A stretch of DNA of 64,000 nt, taken from the NCBI GenBank assembly GCA_019137255.1, contig WPDH01000125.1, positions 62,001 to 126,000 of the forward strand. Reading direction: 5' to 3'. Numbering within the stretch: the first letter of the stretch is position 1; each line of letters begins with the position of its first letter. Positions 43,407 through 56,300 of this stretch are shown piece by piece. The translations under genes were made by a program, and so were the position numbers. This DNA is from Corinectria fuckeliana (Eukaryota; Ascomycota; Sordariomycetes; Hypocreales; Nectriaceae). The notes beneath the pieces are model-generated. The model made no database searches and was not told the origin of the DNA. It saw only the letters and a list, made by a program, of their open reading frames with translations.

Positions 43407-45085
43407 TTACCCAGACGATACGTATGGTAAACGGCCTGTCATCACCATGACCGTAAAGAGTACACGCTCCTTCCATGCATCATCGTCCAAAGAGAGTCGC
43501 TGCTTTCTCACGTCCCACGCACGGCTTGCAGCAACTAAATAGGCCTGCTCCTCCGGGTTCCCGGCTTCGAAGGAAAGAAAGAAGGGCCCGGCAAACATGG
43601 CCACGGCCATTAGTTCCAGAGTGTTCATGTAGGGTATCGCTTGGTAGACACGCACGCTGTACGCCCTAGCCATTGCCTGTAGCTCCGGGTAGGAATCCCA
43701 GCCAAGGATGGGGACGAGGGAGACGAGGAACGTGTACGCTATTATGCCAAGAGAGGCGTGTTGGAGATAGTAGACGGCCATGGAGGTGGAGGAAAAGTCG
43801 GTTCTAGCGCGGATGGGAGACCCCTCTTCTGTGATTGGTGTCTCGCTGATGTGGCCTAGATCTCGGAAGCGTGCTATTGTCGTTCGTTCGATAATTTCCA
43901 ACTCTTTGACAAGGGCTAAGGCTTTGCTGTGAAGGTCGACTGCTAAACTCTCCGAGGCTTTGTTCTCTGCGTCTGCCAGAATGAGACGCAAGGTGTGCGC
44001 CATGTCGGGCCACTGGGCAACGAGGAAGTCGAAACGGTACGTTTCGCAGAGAATATCTGGCGCATCCAGTCCTTCTGAGACGGCCCGCTCCAGACTGCTC
44101 CTCCACTGGGCCGTGTTGTAGAAGTTTTGACCTCCGTAAAAGACTCTGTGACTGACCTGTATGACCCCAACATTAACTCGATATCCACAGCAAGTAGAAC
44201 TGGTGAAGAGGGCATCCATTCGTGGGACTGGGGATGACGAACCACGGCGTCAAAGCACTCCAGAGAGACATGAACATCCAGCAGGTCACCCGGCTTCGGA
44301 GGACCTCTCGTCGCCAGCAGAGTACTCAATCCCGCCACATGATTTGCATTGTTGCTCGGCCTTGTCGAGTCGAATATCACTTCAATCCTGTAGAGCAGCG
44401 CCGTGGCCGCCAGTGTCCCAATATGCAGCTGCGTCTGCGGATCGTCGAGGGCCCGCTGAAGACTACGCAGCGCCTTGACGTAGGTCTTGACATCCACTAT
44501 CTTCCGGCCACATGCTCCTCGCCGGAAGTTCGACCAGGTGGCCAGGTAGCACGCCAGCCCGTCCTGCAGCGCCTGGCTTTCCTCTAGTCTGGCGGGCATG
44601 AAGGTGAGGCTGTGGCCCACTACGAGCAGGTCATGCGGCGTGGCAGGCTGGTTGGCTGCGAGGCTGGATGTCAACCTGGCTGCAAGACGAGATGCATTGG
44701 TGCTCGGAGCTGGTCGCGGCTTGCATATCCGGAGCCGGTGAAACGCCCCGTCGCCTGTCTCGGCAAGCTTGAGCTTCTGCTGGACCATGGTCCCTAACGG
44801 AACGGCAAGCTCAGCTTGGGAATGTCGATCGCCGGGACGGGGATTGGACGCCGTCTCCGGGAGTGCGCCGTTATGCACGAACTTGGTTTCCTTGGCAGGC
44901 CCAGAACATTCTTTACCCGACTTGGCACATGCACCACAGATCGGCCACTTCTCATCACACTTGTGGTGATATCTGTGTCAGTCTTTTTCAAGGTAATCAT
45001 CTCCCCAGATGGAAAGCCGCGGACTGACCTTGATCTTCCTCTTCTTGCAGAACAAGCAGCGGTTACTTGAGGGAATTCCCGGCAT
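43407..45085 (-). CDS. Zn2Cys6 transcription factor with apparent frameshift
   Basis: Exon 1 45085-45029, a 69-nt intron (GTCAGT..CACAAG), then 44959 to the end. The zinc cluster reads CLFCKKRKIK-CDEKWPICGACAKSGKEC and is split by the intron after RKIK, giving the C-x2-C-x6-C-x6-C-x2-C-x6-C spacing. The rest resembles the fungal-specific regulatory domain (Fungal_trans_2 type): DLLVVGHSLTFMP, GLACYLATWSNFRRGACG, HPQSHEWMPSSPVLLAVDIELM, then, in another frame, FYGGQNFYNTAQWRSSLERAVSEG to VMVMTGRLPYVSSG. The frame changes near 44138-44141, where one T of a run on the coding strand seems missing. Read through, the protein would be about 535 aa. Either the copy is broken, the assembly has an error, or an 83-nt intron (44106-44188) is removed. 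Targets unknown. Confidence 0.75.
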
Positions 45086-45095
45086 CTTCAGGCAT
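45063..45095 (-). promoter_or_regulatory. Short upstream ORF overlapping the regulator start
   Basis: An ATG 10 bp upstream of the zinc-cluster protein start opens a 10-codon frame in another phase that ends inside exon 1. Its context (C at -3) is weaker than that of the main start (A at -3). It would matter only if the transcript begins upstream of it. Confidence 0.4.
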
Positions 45096-45890
45096 TGGGT
45101 GTCCCAACCGAAGCTACTCGCTCTTTCCTTCAAGACCCAAGCCAATCAACGTGATGTGCTGGAAGAGCTGAAGGCGCTGAGTCCCAGATGTTGCGCAGCT
45201 CAAACAGCTCGGCCGCGAAGTCTTGCTGCCAAGTCTTGCCAAGTCAGATCAGATCGCATTTAGAACGTCAATCGTGTGATGATGCTTGGTCCAGCAAGAG
45301 CCGGCTAGAACTGCGGCTGACCTAAACACCAGCGAGTCAGCAATGCGCAGCCTTAGCCTACAGTCACGTCGCAATGGCGAGATTAGTTAGCACCTCTTAC
45401 GGGGATCCTCGTTTTTGCCTATTCAGGGAAGATGCTGCGTCTGATGCTTCTGACGGGCACGCTAAACACGTCATTTTGCAGGGGTTATAGTCGTGAACGC
45501 GCATGCCACCAGGGGGCCGGCAAGATACCAGTGCTTGACTGACTACGAATACTACCACAGGGGTAGTTTCAGAAGACACGTCATCAGCTTGACGAGAGAT
45601 GGCTTTTATAGCAATTGTGTTAGCTGGACAAGCTGTTCTTGGAAGCTATCAAGGTTAGAGAGGGATGTCTGTTGCAAAGACATGCCTTAGGGTATAAGAT
45701 CAATGCTGCATAGATTGGGTTACTTACTCGGAAAAGTTTCCTATGTTTCATGCCACCGGGTAGAGTATCTTACGGGGGGTTTTAATTGCATTGTTCACTG
45801 TGTTGCTTTATTTCTCTAAGATATTGAGGAAGGCAAATTTGAAAACCAAGCAATAGATGCTTTCTGAAGACTCCGAGAAAGAAAGTAGAC
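45096..45890. other. Intergenic, no gene seen
   Basis: Spacer between the regulator start and the end of the beta-lactamase-like gene, both on the minus strand. No gene or repeat recognised. Confidence 0.5.
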
Positions 45891-47813
45891 TCATTTCCTG
45901 CCAAGAGTCACATCAAACGCCGGCAGATTTATCTCCACGGCCGTCGGTATCCCCTTCTTAGCCTTGCCGTACTTGATGACAAACTGGTCCAGCGACTTGT
46001 AAACGTAGGTGCTGCGATCTATCGTCTCCCAACTCAGGCAACTAGCCTGTGGCCAGAAAAACTGCGCATCAGCCTCTGCTATCTCGGCAGGCGCACCAAT
46101 GTCAAAGACGGCCCGGAACGAAACATCATCGCTAGCCTTCAAGTCGGTCGGATAAAGGCGCACGCTGATCTCCTGTTGGGCAGCCGCCTCTTCCGACCCT
46201 GTACTGTCGACGAGATAGACGTGGGCAACATCGACACCGCGGACAGTCCAGTTTGCCACTGCCAGTCCAGGGCCTTTGCTGTCGACCGCCAGCGTGAGAC
46301 TCGAGTTGGTCGCTGCGTCAGCCCAAGTGCCCGCCAACGCCGTCGATGCCTCGGCTTTCCCGGCCTTCTCGAAGGCTGGAACAATGACCGAAGCGAGCTG
46401 ATTCAGCGCAGCTATGACACTGCTCGTTGACGTGTTCGTGCCGGCTTGCAAGATGGAGAAAACCAGTCCGTAATCGGCTAACAAGGCGAGATGGGCATTG
46501 TATGTGCCAGCATTCCCCGTCTTGGTATAGAATTCGACGAGACGCTTGTCTTCGGTGATGTTGTTTGTGCGGACGATTTCCCAGCCAGCACCGAGCGTGT
46601 ATCCCAGAGCTCCAGTACTTGTCAGAGGCTTCATCCAACGTCTTGTGTGTATCGGACTCAAAGCGTGGTTGGATAAGATGGCGGTTCCAAAAGCTAGCAT
46701 GTCCGTTGTAGTCGAATAGATAGAGCCAGAACTAGGTCAACGTTTTAGTACTTGGAGAAAGCCGGTAATGGAGTTTTAACTCACGGAGATTCAAAGCCTA
46801 GCTCATTGGTCCACCACGCGTCGTCTGGCAGGATCACGCCGTACGAGTCGGATGGCTTGCTAGCAGTGGTGTTTTTCAGCCCCAGCGCGCCTGCGATCTC
46901 CTTCTCAACGTAATGACCCCAGGTCGTGTTGGTCACTGACTCAACCACGAAGCCTAGAAGCGAGTATGCGAGGTTGGAGTAGACTGGCGAGGTGTATGGC
47001 GACGAGATGGGAGGCCTTTCGCCAAACCTTTTGAAAAAGTCTAGCAACTCCTTGTTAGCTTCGAAGCCGTGAAGATCTCCGTGGAAACCGGTTGCTGGGA
47101 CTGACCAGATCGAGTGCACGCCGGAAGACTTCCGACCCCGGCGCATGTGGGAACTCTGGAGCTGTTGACCTCTGGGAGGCCAAATGCGACTCCAGAACTA
47201 CCCGAGGCCGCTATGTCCGTCATGACTGTCAGGTTGCGTTAATGCGTCCCATCCACCATCTAGGATTCCTCGAACAAAGCTTACAGTCGGCTCCAACGCC
47301 GCTAAGATGAGCCGCCAATGACTCTAGAGTAACTTCGTTCCAGTCAATTGTTGTGATGGCATTGTGGACGGGAACCTCGCGTCTGATATCCCTCAGCTCT
47401 GGTAGGTATTTCGTGACTTTATCGTGCAAGTCGACGCCGGAAAGCTTCAGAACGCCAAGGATAGTGAACAGTTTAGTGACGCTGCCGATCCGATAAACGG
47501 TGTTGGAATCGACGGTCGAGACTCCGCTCGAGTTGAGTTTAGATGGCGTGTGGTGCAGTTCAAGCAAAGGTTCGTCTTCATTGACTGATTTGACCCCAAT
47601 GGAGATGGCGGCATCGCCCAAGGAGGAAATTAGGGCTGGGAAGCTTGCTTCGAGAAGTTCGACTGCGTCTTTGACGTGGTTGTTAGTGCTAGGCTTCAAG
47701 GGTACAGGGAGGACTGGTCCCAAGGGAGGACAGTGGCCGTTCAAGGCCGCCGATACAGCGTTCCCGGCCACCAAGGCAGTGCCGAGAAAATAGAGGGCGC
47801 GGTGTTTGGTCAT
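45891..47813 (-). CDS. Secreted beta-lactamase/transpeptidase-like serine hydrolase
   Basis: Exons 47813-47285, 47225-47106, 47058-46785 and 46731-45891; 587 aa. N-terminal signal peptide MTKHRALYFLGTALVAGNAV followed by SAALNGHC. Serine-active-site motifs of the class C beta-lactamase/LovD fold: YRIGSVTKLFT with the S-x-x-K pair Ser111 and Lys114, and the Tyr motif PVYSNLAYS with Tyr243. The C-terminal 200 residues form a beta-rich domain (ANWTVRGVDVAHVYLVDS) common in fungal members. Such proteins usually act as esterases or amidases, and true beta-lactam resistance is not implied. Intron 2 (47 nt, 47059-47105) was placed at CGAAG to join CTRS to ANKELLDFFKRFGERPP. This junction is less certain than the others. 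Confidence 0.85.
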
Positions 47814-49293
47814 GCTTGCAAAGATAAACCGTTCGGTCTGGTTCTGCTGTCTAAGCAGGGAAGTGAGCCTGAAGAGGGGGAACAGTACTGGCTTTATAGC
47901 TGAATACAATGCTCGCCCAATGCGATGAGGCTCGCGGGAGCTTACTTACAATCCCCAATTCCGTGAGTGATGTCAGACTCTACCGGCATAGCCCCTGCCT
48001 TAGCTGGCCTGGCAGGGCTTTGGCGTGGCGGGGTTTGTGTTGTGATGTAGAAGCAACATGTAAAATTACCGCATTCGGTAAGATGCTGCGTAGGATTCGC
48101 GCTACTTTGGAGAACTCATCGTGGCTAAGGTTGGCGGCATTGCATCCTAGCGGCAAAAAGCTGATTTAATGACTGCTCGAAGGATTTAATAGGTTTCGTA
48201 ATGCGACTTTGGGTCGAGGGTTCGCAGATCTGCATTGAATGGCGATTGGTCTCTCCCATAGCTTCACCGTTTCAAGCAAGCAACTAAGCTACTCATTGAT
48301 CAGCCCATACCCCCCGGTCATACCAAGGTGTCGGTATTTGTCGATCAGGCTGACTGGCCTTGGATAGGGGGATGTGTGATGCACCATGCGTTTCAACCTC
48401 AAAGCTACGAGGTATGCCTTGTACGGACTGGAATTGATACAGCTGGCGGCGACCTCGTAGAAGAAGTCACCAGAGTCGAATAGGCCCACTAACGACATAG
48501 TGGGATCTATTCACCACGTTTAATAATAGGACTTAGTATAGCCCGAGAGTTCTACACCTGGCCCCGTTACATGCACGGTACGTAATCTTTGTACTCCTGC
48601 GTGAACTACAAGAAGCTGGTCTCCTATTCTATATTTCGATCCTTGGAGACCCGAGCCTCGATGGCTGTTTCTAGTGTAGTATACTCTCACTCATCATCCT
48701 ATTCGTGTTTAGGGTGCGATGTAAGTTGGGTCTTCTACAGTGTCCACCTTGGATGGCCTTTCGACATCTTCCACGTACCGACGTAACGGGTCAATGCCTA
48801 GATCCAAGTCCATCTAGTAATCACAAGCAGTGGGCGAGAGCGTCTAATGTGTCAATATGATGCTCTTCCAAAACGCAGAAACAACTACTATCCAGAGTGA
48901 CAAGGTGACTCCCCTACTGCCGAATATCCGGAAAAGGTGGACCGGGAATTGAGATGGATTTAGCGAGCTTGACATGGATGATGGCCCCTTGCGGCCTAGT
49001 CGCGGATGCAATCACGGCAGATATCATCGCCCAGGCTGTGCGTCCCTTTTTTGCCAGCTCGGGCTCGTCCTCGTGGGGGTCACATTCATCTCTCGCATCT
49101 TCCCACTCCCGGCCTTAGGGTTAAGTCTTTGGACAACCCGTTGCATTCAGGGGTAGATAGCTGCTCATCACCATGGCTGAGCTGCACTATCCGAGTATAT
49201 CTCGGTACAAGAGGTTCGCTGACTCTTCCTCGACGTCATCCTTCCCTTAGCAGAACACTAGACTGATGCTGTGTCTGAAGATGGACGAGCCCG
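47814..49293. other. Divergent intergenic region, no gene seen
   Basis: 1.48 kb between two start codons facing away from each other. Apart from the TATA box noted at 47892, no motif or gene was recognised. Confidence 0.5.
47892..47898 (-). promoter_or_regulatory. TATA box of the beta-lactamase-like gene
   Basis: On the minus strand the sequence reads TATAAAG, 79 bp upstream of ATG 47813. Confidence 0.55.
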
Positions 49294-52200
49294 ATGGCGT
49301 GGTGGAAGTCCCTGGGCATGGACAAGGAGACCTTGCTCATGATGATGAAGGGCTCGCTCCCTCCCACAATTGTCATTGCAATGTCGGTAGTAGCCCCAAG
49401 CCAAAAGCTCCTTCACCGATGTTTCTCTGACATTTCCCCAGTTCTCAGAGCACCGCCATTGCAGACGTCACCACCACCACTGGCTATCTGGCTGCCCTCA
49501 TTGCAGTCTCGGCACAATGTCTCCAACCCCGGGCCAAGTTCATCAAAGTCATGTTCTTTTGTCTCCTCAGCTTATGCGTCACTGCGTCAATTACTTGCTT
49601 GGCAATCTACTCAGCGGTCAAATCACGCCATCCTAGCAACAACGAGAAGCTGGATCAATACGACAGTAACGCATCCGCGGTTGCTGCCATCTGGCTCTTT
49701 GTAATGATATGGTTAGTCGACCGAAGTCTAGAAAGCCCTCGTACTAACGATTCCCACGTTCTAGGGTCGGAAATGCCTTGCGAGCCTGGCGCATGGCCGA
49801 GCTACAGGATCCCATCGTCGCCTCCTCCATCTTCGCCTTGGTGGCCCTCACCCGCGCTGGCAACTGGACCACCGTCGACGAGGGTCTCACCTATGTCGTC
49901 CATCTCATCAAGACCTTCCTCATCGGGTTTGCAATTCCGACTGGGGTTTCGTTATTGGTCCTACCCAGGACCTGTCGCCAAAGCGTCTTCAACAACACCT
50001 GCAACTTCGTGCGCGAGACAAATGAGGTCCTCCAAGCTTTGACTGAATATGTCAACACGGCGTCAAGATCAAGCTTCCTGACCAGGCAGAAGACCTATAT
50101 TGCCTCCGACGAAGACACGCTGACACAAGAAGACATTCAAGCGTCGCCAGAGGTGCGGTTTGCCAAAGCCCGAACTGCTTTGACGAAAGCTTCAGACAAG
50201 CTGAACGCACTCGATGCAAAGCTCCAGGCCAGCTTGAAGTACGCCAGGAGCGAGATAGCCTGGGGAAAACTCTCCGCCGATGACCTGGACGAGATCTCGA
50301 TGCTTCTGAGGGGGGTTCTGATTCCCTTGTCTGGCATGTCGCTACTTCCAGATATAGTCAGCAGCTTTGCAGAAGCCGAATCAAGCTCGGCAACTGATTC
50401 AAATATGGGGTCTCAACCCCCCATTAACAGCGGCATCATCGACGCCCTATCTCGATGCCTTGGAGACACAAAAGCTCTTGTCAACGCCGGTCTGCAATAT
50501 TTCTTGCTCCAGCTGGAGCTTGCAAACGATGGAGATTCCGCGACGCAGTCGTCCGATCTAGAGACCGGCACTCAAGAGTCCGTCTTGGCAGGTTTAAACC
50601 CGTCATCGCCGGATTTTGTGAGTGCTTTCAAAGCCAGAATCGAGGAACTATCTCTCAAAAAGCAAGACATACGTATCGACGCGTTTCTTGTCAAGGCCTC
50701 TAGTCCAGCTTCACCCAACACGAGTAGCGATGATGTCTCCGAAACAACCGAGGACCACGACGAGGACATGGTCATCCAACAGGATTTCTTGCTGGTTCTG
50801 TATTTGTTCAGTCTGCAAACCATGGTTCTAGATGCAATCCTCGGCCTTCTCAATTTCGCCAAGAGAAAGACGGATAATGATGCAATGAAGCGATCGCGTC
50901 TCGTTGTTCCGGCCAGCTTCAAGTTCCAACGGTCGCATGATCCGACAACTCGAAAAGAAGGCATGGCGCAGTCAGAAGAGCCACAAGAAACGGAGAGAGA
51001 AGTTGAAGGACTTGAGGTAGTCGACTTAGTGCACCTGAAGCCAGCAAATAGTCTGGAACGCGGCAGCAGATGGTTTCGATCGATTTCCCACCTCGTCGGG
51101 TCAGATCTTAGTATGTTCGGTCTCCGAGTCGCCGCCGCATCGCTCAGCATTGGTATTGTGGCATTCTTGCAGCAAACGCACGACTTTTTCGTCCACCAAC
51201 GCGGTGTCTGGGCCATGATTGTTGTTGTTATCGGGATGAGTCCGACGAGCGGCCAGTCATTCTTTGGCTTCTTCGCTCGTATCATGGCTACTGTCGTTTC
51301 TGTGGCACTGAGCCTCATCGCATGGTACATTGTTGTTGGCAAGACTCCCGGTGTCATCATCTTTCTGTACTTGGCCAACATTGTCGAGGTCAGTTCTTCA
51401 CCTGCCTGGCTCTGTGTGTATCCCCAGAATCTCGCTGACTCTACACTTAGTTTTATACCTATGTGAAGAAGCCACATCTCTTTGGCCCTTCTATAATCGC
51501 GATTGTGACGTTGAATATCATCATCGCGTATGAACTCCAGGTAAGAGCTGCACTGCTAGTAGGCTGCCGTAACCCAGCTACTTACTTCTCCTTAGGTCAA
51601 AAAGCTCGGCATTGAGCGAGCAGAGTCTAATGGGCAACCATATTATCCAATCTATCAGTTCGGTCCGTATAAGCTGGCTGCGGTTGCCGTAGGCTGTGCC
51701 GTCTCCTTTTTCTGGACCATCTTTCCGTACCCCATCACGGCCAAGTCCCATGTCCCACGACTTGCTGGCGGCAGCCTATTCAACCTTGCCAGATTCTACA
51801 GCGCCATGCATACCGCGGTTGATACGTGGATTCACAAAGAGCGACGGACTTCTCAACCGGGCCGTGAAGATGGCAATCATCTTCACGAGGTTCTCCGGGA
51901 CCTCTACAAGCAAGAGCTTCTGGTACTGAACTCACTCCGTATGAACACTCATTTTGCAACCTACGAGCCGCCGATTGGGGGCAAGTTCCCGATTGGCATA
52001 TACACCAAGTTGACGACTGGCATGCAACGTGTCTTAACCATCATGTCCTTGATGGCGCACATTGCTCAACACATGCCAGCACCATCGTTCCATGAGTTGG
52101 AAGATACGTCGTCGCCACCGGAAGGATCTTCGCGCCACTTGTCAGTCGCTTGGGCTTCTACTGAATCACAATTCCAGTCCACAACGTCGCTGTTTTGCCA

Positions 52201-52405
52201 CCTCGCCTCGTCTCTCACGCACAGCAAACCATTACCACCGTTCCTCACAGTGTCACAGTCATTTCCATTGGTGCGATATCTGCACAAAGCCAAATCTGAG
52301 ATGCTGCAGATGGAAAACTCTTGTGACCCGGCATACACTGCTTTTATATCTCTTGAGCTTCTAAGAACGGTATTGAGTCTCGAGCTGCAAAAGCAATTAA
52401 AGTAA
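49294..52405 (+). CDS. ArAE/FUSC-type membrane transporter (ER transporter 6TM N-terminal family)
   Basis: Exons 49294-49382, 49442-49711, 49765-51388, 51451-51540 and 51596-52405; about 960 aa. The N-terminus WKSLGMDKETLLMMMKGSLP matches the start of the fungal aromatic-acid-exporter-like family (N-terminal 6TM domain plus C-terminal DUF2421). Hydrophobic blocks lie in residues 20-160 (GYLAALIAVSAQCL, FFCLLSLCVTASITCLAIY, VAAIWLFVMIW, FLIGFAIPTGVSLLVLP). A second set is at about 580-700 (LRVAAASLSIGIVAFLQQT, GVWAMIVVVIGMSPTSGQSF, VVSVALSLIAWYIVVG). A long charged cytosolic region with helical segments sits between. Substrate unknown; bacterial relatives export aromatic acids. The first intron has two possible boundary pairs (49383-49441 or 49387-49448); the first keeps a conserved Gln. 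Confidence 0.85.
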
Positions 52406-53362
52406 GCTTCTTCAACCCTTGGGCTGGACACGATCTACGATTAAGGTATGCTGACTTCTGGTGCTCTAGTGAGATCCGACTTTTAGTGGGGGAGATCACA
52501 TTCCGTATCTAGTTGTAGACCAACCACCCAATGCCAAGGTGCTTGAAGGATGTTTTGATAGTCAGATGTGTGTAATACGTTCAAGTACCAAGTAGCCCAC
52601 TCGTCTCGTCCATCTAACCCAATTGGTCCTCCAGCGCTATTGCTGCCTTGAGGTTGCTCATCTTACTATTATCTTGGCGAGGATGGTATCGCTTTGGTGC
52701 GTCACTCTGTACTCGCCATCTTCTAACTCCCTTCCCTAGCTTGAGCAATCCCCATTTCCAATCCCTCTTTTCAGCCTCCCGGGTAAGCCTTTATGTCCGA
52801 CCCGGTGTCTTTGCACTGAAGTGTGCCTTCCACCAACAAAGCTGGGTGTAGTGGCGCGGGATGGTTAATGCCACAAGTAAGCTATGGCTCTTGTTGTAAC
52901 GCCGAGCTGGGCGGCAATATTGATTCGAACTAAGTGCATTCCGTCTATTTGCTCCATGCAAGGGCGCAAAATCTCTGTATGCGGACGGGAGTTCGGCGAG
53001 ACTGAGAGCCATGATGAGTAAAGAGTTATGGAGGGTTTTGAGTTTTGAGGAGCTGATTGGACTTTCTCAGTCGTGAGGTCTGCTGGGTGGTTTATATTGT
53101 ATTAGAGACGCGGATTGATAGTTGTGACCGCTGGTAGAGTTAGGAAGGGACACTCCTGTCCATACCGTATGCCCTAGGTTGATCTGATCTTGATGACTAG
53201 AGCTCGTCTCTTGGCCCGTTCTGGTTCAGCATCAACTTTCTACAGACCGTTTCCTGGATCTTCGCGTGTAGACTTCTCCAGTGTGTAAGTAAGCAGTTCT
53301 CCATTATTTGTTTGCTCTACCAAGTCTATACCAAAAACATGCTGCTCATCTCGGGCCAACAA
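52406..53362. other. Intergenic, no gene seen
   Basis: Convergent spacer holding the 3' ends of the transporter and the 5-oxoprolinase genes. No gene, RNA or repeat recognised. Confidence 0.5.
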
Positions 53363-56300
53363 TCAAGCCGATTCACCCATGGACTGAATCATATCCACCG
53401 TACCGTTCGCAACACCAACAAACTTGTGCTTCATCTCAGCCCCATCACTCGATCCGACCGAAGTGTTGCTTCCTGGCGCTCCCCATCCGCCGCCGCCCGG
53501 AGACTTGACGACGATTCGATCGCCAGCCGCCATCATCGCCGTGTTCTTACCGCCGAGGTTAATGACTCGCCCGCTCTTCTTCACCCAGAGGTTCTGTCCC
53601 CTGCCGCCCTCGTCGCCGCCCTCGAGGCCGTAAGGCGCATACGTGCGCCTCTCGCTCAGGATCGACACCTTGGTAGGGATGGAGAACTCCAGCTCGCGGA
53701 TGATGCCGTCGCCTCCCGGGTGGGCGCCGGCGCCGCCACTGCCCTCGCGAAGGCAGAACTTGCGCAGGATCACGGGGTATCGTCTCTCCAGGACCTCCGG
53801 GTCTGTGATACGCGTGTTGGTCATGTTTGTGTGCACGCCGCTGGTTCCGTCCCAGGACGGGCCGCCTCCGGAGCCGCCGCAGATGGTCTCGTAGTACCCG
53901 AAGCCGTTCTCTTCGTCGTCGGTGCCGAAGGTCAGGTTGTTCATGCAGCCTTGGCTGGCGGCTACGGCCTTGAATGCCTTGAAGATGACGTCTACGATGC
54001 GCTGCGAAGTCAGGACGTTGCCCGCGCAGACGGCGGCGTCCTCGGAGGGGCGAAGCAGCGAGGACTCTGGGATGCGGACGTCGATCGGTCGGATGGCGCC
54101 TTGGTTCAGAGGGATATCCATGCTGACCATACACCTTAGTGCAAATATGATGGCCGAATGGCAGATTGCTATCGGGGCGTTCCAGTTTCCTGACAATTGT
54201 TAGCTCTCAAACTTCTCTGGGTACTACTACAAGATTGGGTCTCACCATAGGCTTCAGGCCCCGTGCCCTCAAAGTCAAACACGGCACCTCCAGTGTTCTC
54301 GTCGATACTAACTCGGAGCTGAATCGGGGTACCATCATCCATGAAGTCGACTGCCTCCAAAGCCTTTCCGTCCGTGGACTTGTAGATCGTCCTGAGCATG
54401 TCTCGCACAGCTCGCTCTGCTGCCCCCTGAATCTCTTCCACTATTGACCGTTAGCAGTTGATCTGCGACTCGAAAAGACAGAACTTACTGTAGAACTGCA
54501 CAACCTCGAGGCCGTAGTCATCGATCAGACCGTGGATCAGCTGGCTTCCGCGGTGGTTCGCAGCAGCTTGCGCCTTGATATCAGAGATGTTATCCTTCAA
54601 ACAGCGAGTTCCCTGGCAGCCCGGCGACTGGGAGGGAGCCATCAGTAGCTTGGTCAGCTCCTCTTCTTTGAACTCTCCGCCTTCGATAACCTTGAAAGCC
54701 TTGATTACAGCTCCTTCTTCCCATAGTTCTTTCGAGTTCGGAGGCATTGATCCGGGAAGAATGCCGCCAATCTGGATGGGTCAGTGGCTGGACGGATTTA
54801 CAAGGCGTGATGTTTGAAGGCTTACATCTGCGTGGTGGCCTCTTGAGGCAGTCCAGAAAATGATCTTGTCTCCTTCGTCGTTGAACACGGGCGTAATCAC
54901 CGTGAGATCTGGCAAGTGAGTGCCGCCACAATCTGCAACACGAAATATTAGCTATGAGACTTAGTCTTTCAACTGGGTGCATGTGGCTCACCAGGAGCAT
55001 TGGACAAAATGACATCTCCAGGACGAAGCCCGTCTCCCCAATGCTGGATCTGCCACTTCACGGCAAAAGCCATACTGCCAATCTGCGAAACGATCAGTCG
55101 CTGCCGTTCCATAACACCATAACCACTTACCATCGCGGGGACATGGGGCGCATTCGCCACAAGTCCGCCGTCCGGAGAAAACACAGTGCAGGAAAAGTCC
55201 AGTCGCTCTTTGATGTTGGTGCTGACACTGGTCTTCTGAAGGGCTCGGCCCATCTGCTCTGCCACGCCCATGAACCGATGGCCGAAGATGGAGAGCTGGA
55301 TGGGGTTTGCTTGTTTTGAGGACAAGGCCGCCCTGCTCCCAACGTGCACGTCGATGACGACGGTATTGGAGAGCCGGCTTGCTGTGGCCTCCGGGACGAT
55401 GACGATGGTCTGCTTGTCGTCGATGATCAAGGCAGGCCCGCGGACCTTGGAGTGAGGGACAAGCTCGCTGAGAACGTAGACGGGCGTCTTGCTCCAGCCC
55501 AGGCCCTTGAAGTACACGTCCTTGGTCATGTGCGCCTTGGAAGTCCAGATGCCCTCAGACGAAGCCAGCTCAGCGGGCCACGGAGTTGCGGCCTCCATCT
55601 TGCTCTGCCCGATTGAGCGCACGCGGCAGTCGTCCACGATAACGTCACGTCCAGCCGGCAGGAAGCCGAACTGGCTCTGGTGGGCCTTCTCGAACGCGGC
55701 GAGGAAGCCGCCCGTGCCGGGCTTGTCTTGGATCATCAGAGCCGTGTCGCTTCCGTGGAAACGCATGTTGAGATAGCGCTCCGAGACGATGCGCGGCTCG
55801 GGAATTCCTTGGACGAGGAGGGCATCGATTGCTTTGTCTTGAAGCTTGTCCAGCTCGGCGTCGAAGATGGGGAAGTTCTCGGGAGAGTAGATTGCGGCAG
55901 ATGGACTGCGCTCTTCTTGGACGACATCTGCGAGGGCCATTCCGTGCGCCGAGAGAAGAGACGAGTACTTGTGGATGAGGATGCGCGAGATACCCAGCGC
56001 AGTGGAAATGTCGCATGCGTGCTGTCCTCCTGCGCCTCCAAAGGATGCGAGGTTGTGTAGGCCGGCGTCATATCCCTTGGCTTCGGTGAGGGTTCGGATA
56101 GGTCTGCACATGGCTTCATTCGCAACATCGAGGAACCTAATCACCCGTCAGTACTAATCATAGCAGTGAGCATATACTGGCTTTACCCAATGGCCACCTC
56201 CTCCACAGAGAGCTTCTCCGCAACCTCCTTATTAATCTCTGCGGTGAGGGCTTCAAACAGACGACGGCTAGCATCGATATCAAGCGGCAGGTCCTCGTTG

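Noticed and set aside
50572..51477. 301-codon minus-strand frame
   Set aside because: Antisense to the transporter, whose hydrophobic segments and phase-matched exons are convincing.
53312..54139. 275-codon plus-strand frame over the oxoprolinase 3' exon
   Set aside because: Shadow of the HyuB coding sequence; Ala/Val/Asp-rich artefact.
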